Assembly (NCBI RefSeq): GCF_002572525.1
Contig: NZ_PDBS01000008.1
Coordinates: 372,001-436,000 of the forward strand
DNA length: 64,000 nucleotides
Origin: Natrinema sp. CBA1119
Lineage (GTDB): Archaea > Halobacteriota > Halobacteria > Halobacteriales > Natrialbaceae
Direction: 5' to 3'
In this document: positions 50,501 to 58,756 of the stretch, piece after piece
Layout: each line of letters opens with the position of its first letter
Position numbering within the stretch: position 1 is the stretch's first letter
Translations under genes and position numbers: made by a program
The notes under the pieces: generated by a model
What the model saw: only the letters and a program-made list of their open reading frames with translations
Database searches by the model: none
Told to the model about the DNA's origin: nothing

Positions 50501-51205
50501 TCACTCTGTTCGCAGTTGGTGGTACAGCCTCGTGAGTTGCTTTCGATGGTAGAGTATCCCGACAGCCACGATGAACAGGATGGTCGCAATCTCGTAACCG
50601 TAAACTCCCAGTAATATCATCGTTGAGGAACCACCGATCCCACCCGCGAGTAGCGGAGCAAATAATGGGCCGACACAGGCTGGACACGCTGCGATCCCGA
50701 CGATACCTCCGACCGCCGACTGTGAGAGATCGAGCAACGCATCGTAGACGAGATATGACAGCGCGACCAGACCAACCGCCTGGTACGGTATGATTGTGAC
50801 CGTGATCAAATCTCCAGTATAGAGCAGAACCGGACTCCAGCCCAGTGGCCGGCCCCACGTCATTCCGACACCGTACGAACCAGTGAGTGCCCCGAGATGA
50901 GAGGAACTCAGACCGAGCAACCCCGAGAGATAGAATACGAGGAGGAGGTAAACAACGGCAATGAGAGCAGAACCGATATGAAATAACCGTCGTGTCGGAG
51001 TGGGACGAGTGTGCCAGATAACCCACGCAGAGACGGTTAACCAAACGAACGGGATGACAAAATGTGTGAGTCGGCTTCCGATGTCACCCGTGACATACGC
51101 GTAAGCGAGTCCGACGACTAACTGTACGGCGAGAATCAGGTTGAGCCATGTGCTTGATTGGAGAAGTTCTCTAACTGGACCTCTCTCAAGTGTGGTTTGT
51201 GTCAT
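50501..51205 (-). CDS. DUF7546-like multi-pass membrane protein (paralogue)
   Basis: This 234-residue protein is highly similar along its whole length to 36665-37369 (for example STWLNLILAVQLVVGLAYAY and GGIVGIAACPACVGPLFAPL). The CPAC pair in a membrane segment is retained. It is convergent with the ion channel. The 286 bases upstream separate it from a divergent YHS-MaoC gene and show no further gene. Function unknown. Confidence 0.75.
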   Translation of the reverse strand: MTQTTLERGPVRELLQSSTWLNLILAVQLVVGLAYAYVTGDIGSRLTHFVIPFVWLTVSAWVIWHTRPTPTRRLFHIGSALIAVVYLLLVFYLSGLLGLSSSHLGALTGSYGVGMTWGRPLGWSPVLLYTGDLITVTIIPYQAVGLVALSYLVYDALLDLSQSAVGGIVGIAACPACVGPLFAPLLAGGIGGSSTMILLGVYGYEIATILFIVAVGILYHRKQLTRLYHQLRTE

Positions 51206-51491
51206 AGTCGTGTGAATCCGAAGCAGGTCGTTTACGCGAGGTCTTACAACGACCTGTAGGGCTGAATAACGAAAAGCGATTCGGACTATGTACGGATACC
51301 TCTCGCCGGTGAAAGCGCCGAGATCCGTCTCAGATCTGTTTCCATCTCGGAGAATGGCCAGGCTATATCTGAATAGAGGTCTTTTCTACTACTGCACCAA
51401 CTCAATCATATCCGACCGATTTCGAGAGAGACAGCCGTACACGATAGGCTGTAAACCAACCTGAAACCGTTCAGACAATCCACCCAATACA

Positions 51492-52130
51492 ATGCCCGTT
51501 GATCCCGTTTGTAGCATGGAGGTTACCGATACAGATCCGGGGACGACCGTCACACACGATGAAACGGAATATCACTTCTGTTCGCAAGCCTGCCGCGACC
51601 TATTCGAACAAAACCCGGACAGCTACTTGGACGAGCCGCATCCGCACCTTGAAGAGATCCAAGGGGTGGCCGTCCCCCGTCTTTCGCCGGGACGAGCGGA
51701 AGGACATTTCGAGATTGAGATCGCCGACCCAGGAGCGTTAGGCGTCGGCGATCGTGTCACGGTCACCAAAACGATCACCAACGAGGATGTTCAGCGATTC
51801 GCCGAAGCGACGAGCGACACGAATGCGCTCCACCTGAACGAGGACTTCGCCCGAAAAACGCGATTCGGCGGGCGAATCACCCACGGAACGCTCGTCTCCG
51901 GATTGATCAGTTCAGCGCTTGCCTGTTTTCCAGGCGTCACGATCTATCTCTCTCAGAACCTCGAATTCAAACGACCCGTTGATATCGGTGAGACGCTGAC
52001 CGCGAGCTGTGAAATTGTCGAGGTACTCGAAGATGACGAGTATCGACTTACGACGCGTATCGAGAACGAAGCCGAAAAGCTCGTGATACACGGCACAGCA
52101 ACCGTACTCGTCGATGAACTCCCCAAATGA
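51492..52130 (+). CDS. YHS-MaoC fusion protein
   Basis: In this 212-residue protein, residues 1-45 form a YHS metal domain (VDPVCSMEVTDTDPGTTVTH, YHFCSQACRDLFEQNPDSY). Residues about 80-212 form a MaoC-like hot-dog domain: VTVTKTITNEDVQRFAEATS, DTNALHLNEDFARKTRFGGR and ITHGTLVSGLISSAL carry the hydratase signature (D-x5-H with the following G). MaoC enzymes hydrate enoyl-CoA. Joining this to a copper/metal-binding YHS module is unusual and suggests a metal-regulated hydratase, or a non-enzymatic metal protein using the fold. Confidence 0.82.
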   Translation: MPVDPVCSMEVTDTDPGTTVTHDETEYHFCSQACRDLFEQNPDSYLDEPHPHLEEIQGVAVPRLSPGRAEGHFEIEIADPGALGVGDRVTVTKTITNEDVQRFAEATSDTNALHLNEDFARKTRFGGRITHGTLVSGLISSALACFPGVTIYLSQNLEFKRPVDIGETLTASCEIVEVLEDDEYRLTTRIENEAEKLVIHGTATVLVDELPK

Positions 52131-52180
52131 TCCACGAACGTCGTTTTACAATCTATATCGCATAAAATAACTACAAAATC

Positions 52181-52591
<411 letters not shown>

Positions 52592-52793
52592 GATATACTT
52601 CAGCTTCGTGGTCGTGATTTTGCAGTTAGTCATAGGACGTTTTTTATTCTGCTTACCACACGAGATCGTACGAAGGGAATTATATGTGAAATTATTGATC
52701 TTGATCTCGCGCTCCTTGATATCCAAACATCATTCACTGCCGCATCAAACTCACTGACTATTACACTCGTTAGGGAACCGGATTGTTAGCCAG

Positions 52794-53282
52794 TCACAAT
52801 TTTGTATATACTGTTGGGCTGTCTCCGGAGTGGATTTCGTATACCGTCCACGTTCCGCTTTTCTCTCCACCCATTCCTGGTGATCCCGGCGGCATCCCTG
52901 GTAACGCGATTCCAGAGATTTTGGGTTCGTCTTTGAACAGAGTGGTGACGATTTCAGCTGGAATGTGCCCTTCGATAAGGTAATCGTCCAGTTCGATTGT
53001 GTGGCAACTTCGAAGATTTGCGTCGATCCCATGATTGTTTTTCACTGCTGTAAGATCCTCGGTAACACTCGTCTCTAAGTCAGTTCTGAGAGAAGCATCG
53101 AGATGCTCGCCGTAGGAGTCACAACAGCTACAGTTTGGTCCTTTATACATCGTTGCGGAGGTTACCGGAATCGTTTCATCGGTTTCCCACTCATCAGTTC
53201 CGTCGGTTAGACAACCTGCGAAGGCAGCCCCGATTGTACTTGCGCCAGCCGTCAGAACCGCCCGTCTCGATGTGTTGATCAT
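52794..53282 (-). CDS. DUF411 metal-binding lipoprotein (paralogue)
   Basis: I chose the start MINTSRRAVLTAGASTIGAA (53282; 162 residues) because it gives a Tat signal with lipobox (AFAGCL). The DUF411 domain is YKGPNCSCCDSYGEHLDASL, LRSCHTIELDDYLIEGHIPA and ISGIALPGMPPGSPGMGGEK. It is closely related to the copy at 43974. It likely binds copper or a similar metal outside the membrane. The frame continues upstream to 53534 without a credible domain. Confidence 0.85.
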   Translation of the reverse strand: MINTSRRAVLTAGASTIGAAFAGCLTDGTDEWETDETIPVTSATMYKGPNCSCCDSYGEHLDASLRTDLETSVTEDLTAVKNNHGIDANLRSCHTIELDDYLIEGHIPAEIVTTLFKDEPKISGIALPGMPPGSPGMGGEKSGTWTVYEIHSGDSPTVYTKL

Positions 53283-53720
53283 AGGTATTACGACAATCTC
53301 TTTTGGGTTTGCATTTCTGTATCGGTGATTCCAAACGAACAGGAATCCCCCAACTGGCAGTGGTACAGTCGTCCGTTCACGGACAGCCGAACTGGCGCGA
53401 TACCAATCTGCATCCGTTCGAGTTCGATAACGTCGAGTGCCTCCGTTCGTACGAATCTTGACGGTATCCGGCACGTCAAATGGCATCCTCCTGTGGCCGT
53501 CCACCAGACCGGGGAAAGCAAACTCTGAGATCATCGTCGCCAGCCGTCATCGGCGACGTGGTCGAGAAATCGGATGAACAAGGAATAACTTGAGGTCGGA
53601 TCCCTTATTTACTGCCAAATATACGTAATATTTAAGACTGTGCCTCTGATTCCAGACCTGCTAAGCGCGTCTATTCGGTACAGCACTAGGTTCATATCAC
53701 TCGGAAGACTTCTTTTAGGT
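53283..53720. other. Intergenic with possible gene fragment
   Basis: About 440 bases. A minus-strand frame (53288-53521) reads ALDVIELERMQIGIAPVRLS then VNGRLYHCQLGDSCSFGITD, which looks protein-like. Its start region is shifted to another frame (MPFDVPDTVKIRTNGG). This may be a frameshifted small gene. I recognise no family. Confidence 0.3.
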
Positions 53721-54281
53721 GTGAGCCTCGAAGAGACAGTGGATTACCTTGCCGAGCAACTCGATCTCGCGAAGTGACCACGTCCGAGAGGTCAGTCAGG
53801 CGGTCGCCGAACTCCGCGACTGATCAAAACGATCCTCTGAAATCCCGTTCGACAAACCCTGACTCCATGATGAGTAATAGCGACGCGCTCTACGCGGTCC
53901 AAGACCAAATGGGGAACGCTGCCCATGCGTCGGTCGATGACGTCTGTAATTACGCCAACCGAATCTGTTCCCAGAACGAGCGAGTCGTCGACCAGTGCTA
54001 GCCGTGACGAATCGGAGCGGAATCGGAATCATGCAGATCTGGTTGAGAAAAATCGACTGTTGACCGATCGTGTCGACGAACTCGAGGCCACGCTCGAACA
54101 GAAAACTGAACGTATCGATCGCCTCGAGACAACGATCGAAAATCTCAGAACCGAACTTGCAGAGCGTAACCGAGAGATCGAGCAGACTCGAGAAGAACAA
54201 GACAGGACACCACCCGACTGTGAGACCGCTTCAGAGACATCCTCTCTGTGGGGACGATTATTCGGCGATGGGTCCAAGTAG
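53721..54281 (+). pseudogene. Coiled-coil protein, fragmented by frameshifts
   Basis: Pieces in different frames follow each other: VSLEETVDYLAEQLDLAK, then DHVREVSQAVAELRD (stop 53820), then MMSNSDALYAVQDQMGNAAH...VCNYANRICSQNERVVDQ, then RDESERNRNHADLVEKNRLL and a long heptad-rich coiled coil (EATLEQKTERIDRLETTIEN). It ends with SSLWGRLFGDGSK at 54281. At least two frameshifts separate them, and the first pair may be a different gene. No family is recognised. The C-terminal coiled coil of about 60 residues is the best preserved part. Confidence 0.45.
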
Positions 54282-54430
54282 CAGTCATTGGGAGGACCGT
54301 TTCTTCAATTCAGAATGAGGTATGATAGGGACACTCGATTCGGTAAGTAGGTCTGCGTATTGTTCGTCGCCCTCATTCCCTCAATGGAGTGGTCTGGTAC
54401 CAGACGAGAATGGAGAGCGGTTGATCGACA

Positions 54431-54790
54431 TTAGAGTTCGATCGGCGCTTCAAGTGAGGGATCATCATCAATGATCGTAGACACGGTCGGCTGTATCTGC
54501 TTGAACTGCTCGGTCGGTTCCACGAGCTGTCGGTCTGGATCATAGGTGATGATCCCTTCCGAGGCCAGCTTTGGGAGGTGGACGTGATAGAGTAAGAGGC
54601 GAATCTCGGTTAGTACGTCCTCAGAGACCTCTGTAATTGACGTCTGATGGTTGTACTTGAGGACGGTTTGCGTCAGGTCATTTAGCGTTAGCGACCGCTG
54701 TTCTGCTGCGAGTATCCCAAGTACGATCCGACGATGTTGGTGTTGACAGAGGTTGAGGACCGAGTCAAAGGTGGAGGAATCCTCACTCAT
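54431..54790 (-). CDS. DUF7344-like winged-helix protein
   Basis: The protein has 119 residues. FDSVLNLCQHQHRRIVLGIL, LTLNDLTQTVLKYNHQTSIT and LLLYHVHLPKLASEGIITYD match the haloarchaeal DUF7344 helix-turn-helix with its LxHxHLPKL motif. These proteins are presumed DNA-binding regulators. It lies just downstream of a Bat-type regulator on the same strand (71 bases apart). Target unknown. Confidence 0.78.
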   Translation of the reverse strand: MSEDSSTFDSVLNLCQHQHRRIVLGILAAEQRSLTLNDLTQTVLKYNHQTSITEVSEDVLTEIRLLLYHVHLPKLASEGIITYDPDRQLVEPTEQFKQIQPTVSTIIDDDPSLEAPIEL

Positions 54791-54861
54791 TATATGTAGT
54801 GCAGACGACTGACGCCAATCACGTTGGCTGTTTCAGATACAAACCGCTTTTACGTAGCCGA

Positions 54862-55518
54862 TCAGGATCGGTCTTCGACAGCGGAGAGCGTGCTCCCGAG
54901 GATGTGCTTGATCCCACCTCGGATACGGGATCCAACGGCCTGCTGTGAGATTCCAAACTCCTCACCGAGCACCTCCAGCGTGACCTCACGGGGAGACTCA
55001 AAGTAGCCACGCTCGTAGGCAAGTACCAGCGCCTCTTGCTGAGTGTCGGTGAGGGCGGCTTCGGTCCCCGTTTCGACCGGTGTGAGCGCGTGCAACTCTG
55101 TCAGCGTGGTCGAGATGTCCAGTTCTCGACAGCGCTGTTGAAATTCGGCGATGTCGCTTCGGTCGTCGCCGCGGATCTCGAAGGTCCACTGGTGGTTCGT
55201 ACCGGTGGCCTCGATGAGCGGTACCTCCGTCTTCGCTAATACGGTGAGCACGTCGTCGTAGTCCAGCGCCCACTCGACTCGTAACAGATACTCGTCTTCG
55301 ACGGAGTCTACGAGTCGAATCTCTTTCGTGCCGGGATGGTCGGTGAACGCGCTCTCAATGTTATCAACTTCGGTTCCCCGCACCCAGAAATAGGGAATCA
55401 CTACGTCCCGTGCGGGGATAATACGCTCAAGTTCGACCGTCACGTCCGGCAGTTGGTTGAATACTGTCCCCAGCGGGAACTGGTCGGATGGAACCGTGAA
55501 CGTCGCCTCGGTAGCCAT
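54862..55518 (-). CDS. Bat/bacterio-opsin-activator-type HTH_10 regulator
   Basis: In this 218-residue protein the C-terminal HTH_10 domain is clear: ALTDTQQEALVLAYERGYFE, SPREVTLEVLGEEFGISQQA and VGSRIRGGIKHILG. The N-terminal 150 residues form the usual sensor-like alpha/beta region of this family (TKEIRLVDSVEDEYLLRVEW). Such proteins activate or repress nearby genes in haloarchaea. It is on the same strand as the DUF7344 gene and may regulate it or the catabolic cluster that follows. Confidence 0.85.
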   Translation of the reverse strand: MATEATFTVPSDQFPLGTVFNQLPDVTVELERIIPARDVVIPYFWVRGTEVDNIESAFTDHPGTKEIRLVDSVEDEYLLRVEWALDYDDVLTVLAKTEVPLIEATGTNHQWTFEIRGDDRSDIAEFQQRCRELDISTTLTELHALTPVETGTEAALTDTQQEALVLAYERGYFESPREVTLEVLGEEFGISQQAVGSRIRGGIKHILGSTLSAVEDRS

Positions 55519-55733
55519 TGTCCGTGCCAGTGGCTCCCAGCAGGAAAGGTCTACGACCGAGTGCTCGTGACGCCGTTGTTCGTGGATACCTGCTTTCTTG
55601 GACTAGACCTTGATTGTAGGTAAGTTTCGACACCAACAGTGGAATCATTGATGAGGTCCCCGAGGTCGTTCTCTGCTTCCCCTATACTTAACCACCAATA
55701 ATCTATCCTATAGGTAGGGGTAACCGTGACGAA

Positions 55734-55907
55734 TTGTTTGCCAATTTCGACCACAGATGTGGGAAAGGGCACTCTCCAGTCCGAACCGAAGAGGGCGAAA
55801 AGCAACCAGACAACTCACTTATTCGATGGTATCAGTGTCCAGAGTGCGACCAAGTTTTCGACTCACCACTCGATAGCGCTCCGTATCTCGAAATCAGACT
55901 CTGGTGA
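55734..55907 (+). pseudogene. Zinc-ribbon fragment
   Basis: A plus-strand frame reads FANFDHRCGKGHSPVRTEEG, then IRWYQCPECDQVFDSPLDSA, ending at 55907. The CPEC pair, with an earlier C, suggests a zinc-ribbon. There is no ATG or GTG; a TTG at 55734 is possible. It overlaps the 3' end of the FAD oxidase gene on the other strand by 45 bases, which argues against a functional gene. Nothing else is seen in the 344-base gap from 55519 to 55862. Confidence 0.35.
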
Positions 55908-57005
55908 GGGAAATCGGTCCGGAGCAAATGCTTCGGCGTTGAATTCTGGTGTCGTCCCAGTAACAAAGTCTGCGATCAAATGTCCAGCAACGGCACTATA
56001 CATGATGCCTTCGCCATTAAAGCCGCAACACGCGTAGATATCGTTTGCATGGACCTTGCCGATAAGTGGATGGCGATCAGGAGTCGCGGAACAAAGCCCT
56101 GCCCATTTTCCGGTTACATCGCTGTTTCTGAGTTTTTCGGATATTAGTGGCGCTTTGTCTGCCACCTCATGAAGGAATTCTTCACGAACTGATGGGTCGA
56201 ACGACTTCGGATCGAGTTCTTTTTTGCCTGTCCCACCTCCGATTAGAACTTCTCCATTTGTTTCTGTCCGGTAATAGAGGAGGAGATCCGGATCGTTAAC
56301 CAATGGGAGATGAACATCAGACTCGGGATCTAACGTGATGATTTGGCTAACTCGTGGTTTTAATGGAAGTGAAACATCGATCTCCTGCGCGAGTAAACCA
56401 CTCCATGCTCCTGTAGCCAGAATCACTGTTGAAGCGGTATACGACCTGTCGGATGTCGTAACACGAGTTGTGCCCTGTGAGAGAGGGGTGAGTGATTCGA
56501 CCGACTCTGTCCGCACGTCCACACCGAGTGCTGTTGCGTTCTCCATTACTGTCATCGTACCAGTGTATGGGTCCAGCGAGAATCCATCTTCAAACATGAA
56601 TCCCATTTTGATATCACCAGTGGTGAGATCCGGAAGTCGCTCACCAATCTCAGGACTCGTCAGAAGTTGTGAGTTTATCGCCGTCTCTTTATGAAGTTGC
56701 TCGAGATACGAGACTGACTCCTCATTTCGAGCAAACGTATAGCCATCATCATAGTTGAGTTCGATCTTTGAATCCTGAGCCATCTCTTTCCAGAACTCGA
56801 GAATGTATTGGTGTTCTTCAGGGTGGGTTCCGGTACTGAGGAATTGATCAGGAGTTATGAACCCGGCTGCACGCCCGCTCGCTTTGCTAGCTGGCTGATC
56901 CTTTTCGAGCACTACCACATCTTCAACGCCAGCAGCAGCGAGATGGTACGCACAACTCATGCCAGCAACACCACCACCGATCACGATCACATTACGGTCA
57001 GCCAT
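55863..57005 (-). CDS. FAD-dependent amine/amino-acid oxidase (DadA/sarcosine oxidase-like)
   Basis: In this 380-residue protein the FAD dinucleotide-binding motif is VIVIGGGVAGMSCAYHLAAA with the following acidic VVVLEKD. ASKASGRAAGFITPDQFLST covers the flavin contact, STVILATGAWSG the second FAD motif, and RHPLIGKV...YACCGFNGEGIMYSAVAG the C-terminal part. This is the DAO family (glycine/D-amino acid/sarcosine oxidases). It starts 2 bases after hyuB and belongs to the hyu operon, so it may oxidise the N-methyl or amino-acid product released by the hydrolase. Confidence 0.83.
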   Translation of the reverse strand: MADRNVIVIGGGVAGMSCAYHLAAAGVEDVVVLEKDQPASKASGRAAGFITPDQFLSTGTHPEEHQYILEFWKEMAQDSKIELNYDDGYTFARNEESVSYLEQLHKETAINSQLLTSPEIGERLPDLTTGDIKMGFMFEDGFSLDPYTGTMTVMENATALGVDVRTESVESLTPLSQGTTRVTTSDRSYTASTVILATGAWSGLLAQEIDVSLPLKPRVSQIITLDPESDVHLPLVNDPDLLLYYRTETNGEVLIGGGTGKKELDPKSFDPSVREEFLHEVADKAPLISEKLRNSDVTGKWAGLCSATPDRHPLIGKVHANDIYACCGFNGEGIMYSAVAGHLIADFVTGTTPEFNAEAFAPDRFPSPESDFEIRSAIEW

Positions 57006-57007
57006 GA

Positions 57008-58756
57008 TTACTCTTGTTCGATATCGATATCGTACACTTTAGCTGCAACTTCGCGGCTGACCTTTTCATCACGGACGTCTTCACGGACCGCTTCAGCGTC
57101 ACGGTCAGTTGGATCGCCTCGCCCTCCGCCGCCTTGCGTTTCAATGGTGAATGATTCACCGGGTTGGAACGGTTCACTCCCAAGCAGACACATCTCCCAC
57201 TCATCGGAGTCGGTCTTCCAACCGCCGATCACTTCCTCACTGTCGGCCCCGTAATTCTTGATCAGCCGGCCTAGTCCCCCTGATTGTCCTCCGTTCACAC
57301 CAGGAGTCCCCTCTTTTGTTCGGCTTGTTTCGACGCTGAGTTCCGCGTATCCATGGAAGGTAAACGTCTCTCGAAGGCCCAGTCCACCACGGTACTTGCC
57401 ATCTCCACCGGAGTCGGGGATGAATTCCCGTCTGTCCACGGTTACCGGGAAGAGCAATTCGGCTCGTTCGACGGGAAGGTCCATACAGTTCCCAAGCGGA
57501 TCTGCCGTCGTCTCCATTCCATCACCAACGGGCGTTCCGCCCCAGCCACCGGGTGGGAGATCAGACCACACATAGGCGTCGTCTGTATCCGGATCCTCCT
57601 GCTGAACAGTAAACCAGTTACACTCGGAGTACGTCGGAGCGACGATATCCTCAGGGATCGCATCTGCGAGCGCTTGCCAGATCACCGCACAGATCTTTGA
57701 TGCCGCAAACGTCGTACAGCCGATTACGGGTCGCGGCCATTCGGGATTTACCCACGATCCCTCTGGGAGTTCGATGTCAATCGGCCTGTACATTCCGGCG
57801 TTAGCAGGCGCATCCGGATCGGTGAAGAACTTCAGCGCATAGTAGACTGCCGAATGTGTGTTTGCTTTCGGCGAATTTACTGACCCGGGAACGGCGTCGT
57901 CAGTTCCCTCGAAGTCAACCGTAATCTCATCATCCTCAACGATGAGGGTGACATCGAGATAGATCGAGTCCTCCGTTATTCCGTCACAATCCCCGTAGTC
58001 ACGGGCGCTGTACTCTCCGTCAGGGATCTCACGGATCGCTTCGCGTGTTCGCTCTTCGGTGTAGTCTAATACATCACCCATTCCCTGCCGTACCGTGTCT
58101 GCTCCATATTTCCTTTCGAGCCGGTGGAGTTCATCTTTCGCGGCTGTAAGTGCCGCTCGATGTGCCTGAACATCGCCTTCGATGTACTGTGGAACTCGAG
58201 TATTGCTTTTCAGAATCTCGAGAAGCGTTTCATTCATTTCGCCGTTTTCCACGATTTTTGAAGGTGGAATTCGGAGCCCCTCTTCGGCGAGGTGAGTACC
58301 CCATGATTGTCCGCCAGGTCCACCACCGCCGAGGTCAGTCCAATGACCACGGCTAACGCCGAACCCAAGGAGTTCATCCGAACTATCGTATATTGGCTGT
58401 GTCCACGTGACATCGTTGATATGGGTCCCGCCGTTGTACGGATCGTTGAGGAGGACGATGTCGTCTTTTCCGAGTTCGTCAACGCCATATTCCTCAAGGG
58501 ACGCTTCAGCGCTGAAGTGCATGGCGGCAAGGTGGACTGGACAGTTCGCTGTTTGGCCGACAAGATCGACATCAGGAGTGAAAATCGCGTTCGAGAAGTC
58601 CACCATATCGTAGATAATCGGTGAGAACGATGTCCGCTGGAGCACCGTACTCATCCGATCTGCGGTATGCTCGAACCCGCTTCGTAGTACTTCGAAGGTC
58701 ACTGCGTCGATTTCGGTCTTCCGTTCTGTTTGTTGGCTCATTTTTGGATCCTCCAT
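57008..58756 (-). CDS. hyuB: Hydantoinase B / 5-oxoprolinase-like subunit
   Basis: The protein has 582 residues. The ATG at 58756 overlaps the hyuA stop (TAATG), which implies translational coupling; MSQQTERKTE at 58741 is an alternative. HyuB features are VTFEVLRSGFEHTADRMSTV, LNDPYNGGTHINDVTWTQPI, RGHWTDLGGGGPGGQSWGTH and, near the end, ETQGGGGRGDPTDRDAEAVR. It forms the hydrolase complex with HyuA that opens hydantoin- or oxoproline-type rings using ATP, or acts in related carboxylases. The exact substrate is unknown. Confidence 0.9.
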   Translation of the reverse strand: MEDPKMSQQTERKTEIDAVTFEVLRSGFEHTADRMSTVLQRTSFSPIIYDMVDFSNAIFTPDVDLVGQTANCPVHLAAMHFSAEASLEEYGVDELGKDDIVLLNDPYNGGTHINDVTWTQPIYDSSDELLGFGVSRGHWTDLGGGGPGGQSWGTHLAEEGLRIPPSKIVENGEMNETLLEILKSNTRVPQYIEGDVQAHRAALTAAKDELHRLERKYGADTVRQGMGDVLDYTEERTREAIREIPDGEYSARDYGDCDGITEDSIYLDVTLIVEDDEITVDFEGTDDAVPGSVNSPKANTHSAVYYALKFFTDPDAPANAGMYRPIDIELPEGSWVNPEWPRPVIGCTTFAASKICAVIWQALADAIPEDIVAPTYSECNWFTVQQEDPDTDDAYVWSDLPPGGWGGTPVGDGMETTADPLGNCMDLPVERAELLFPVTVDRREFIPDSGGDGKYRGGLGLRETFTFHGYAELSVETSRTKEGTPGVNGGQSGGLGRLIKNYGADSEEVIGGWKTDSDEWEMCLLGSEPFQPGESFTIETQGGGGRGDPTDRDAEAVREDVRDEKVSREVAAKVYDIDIEQE

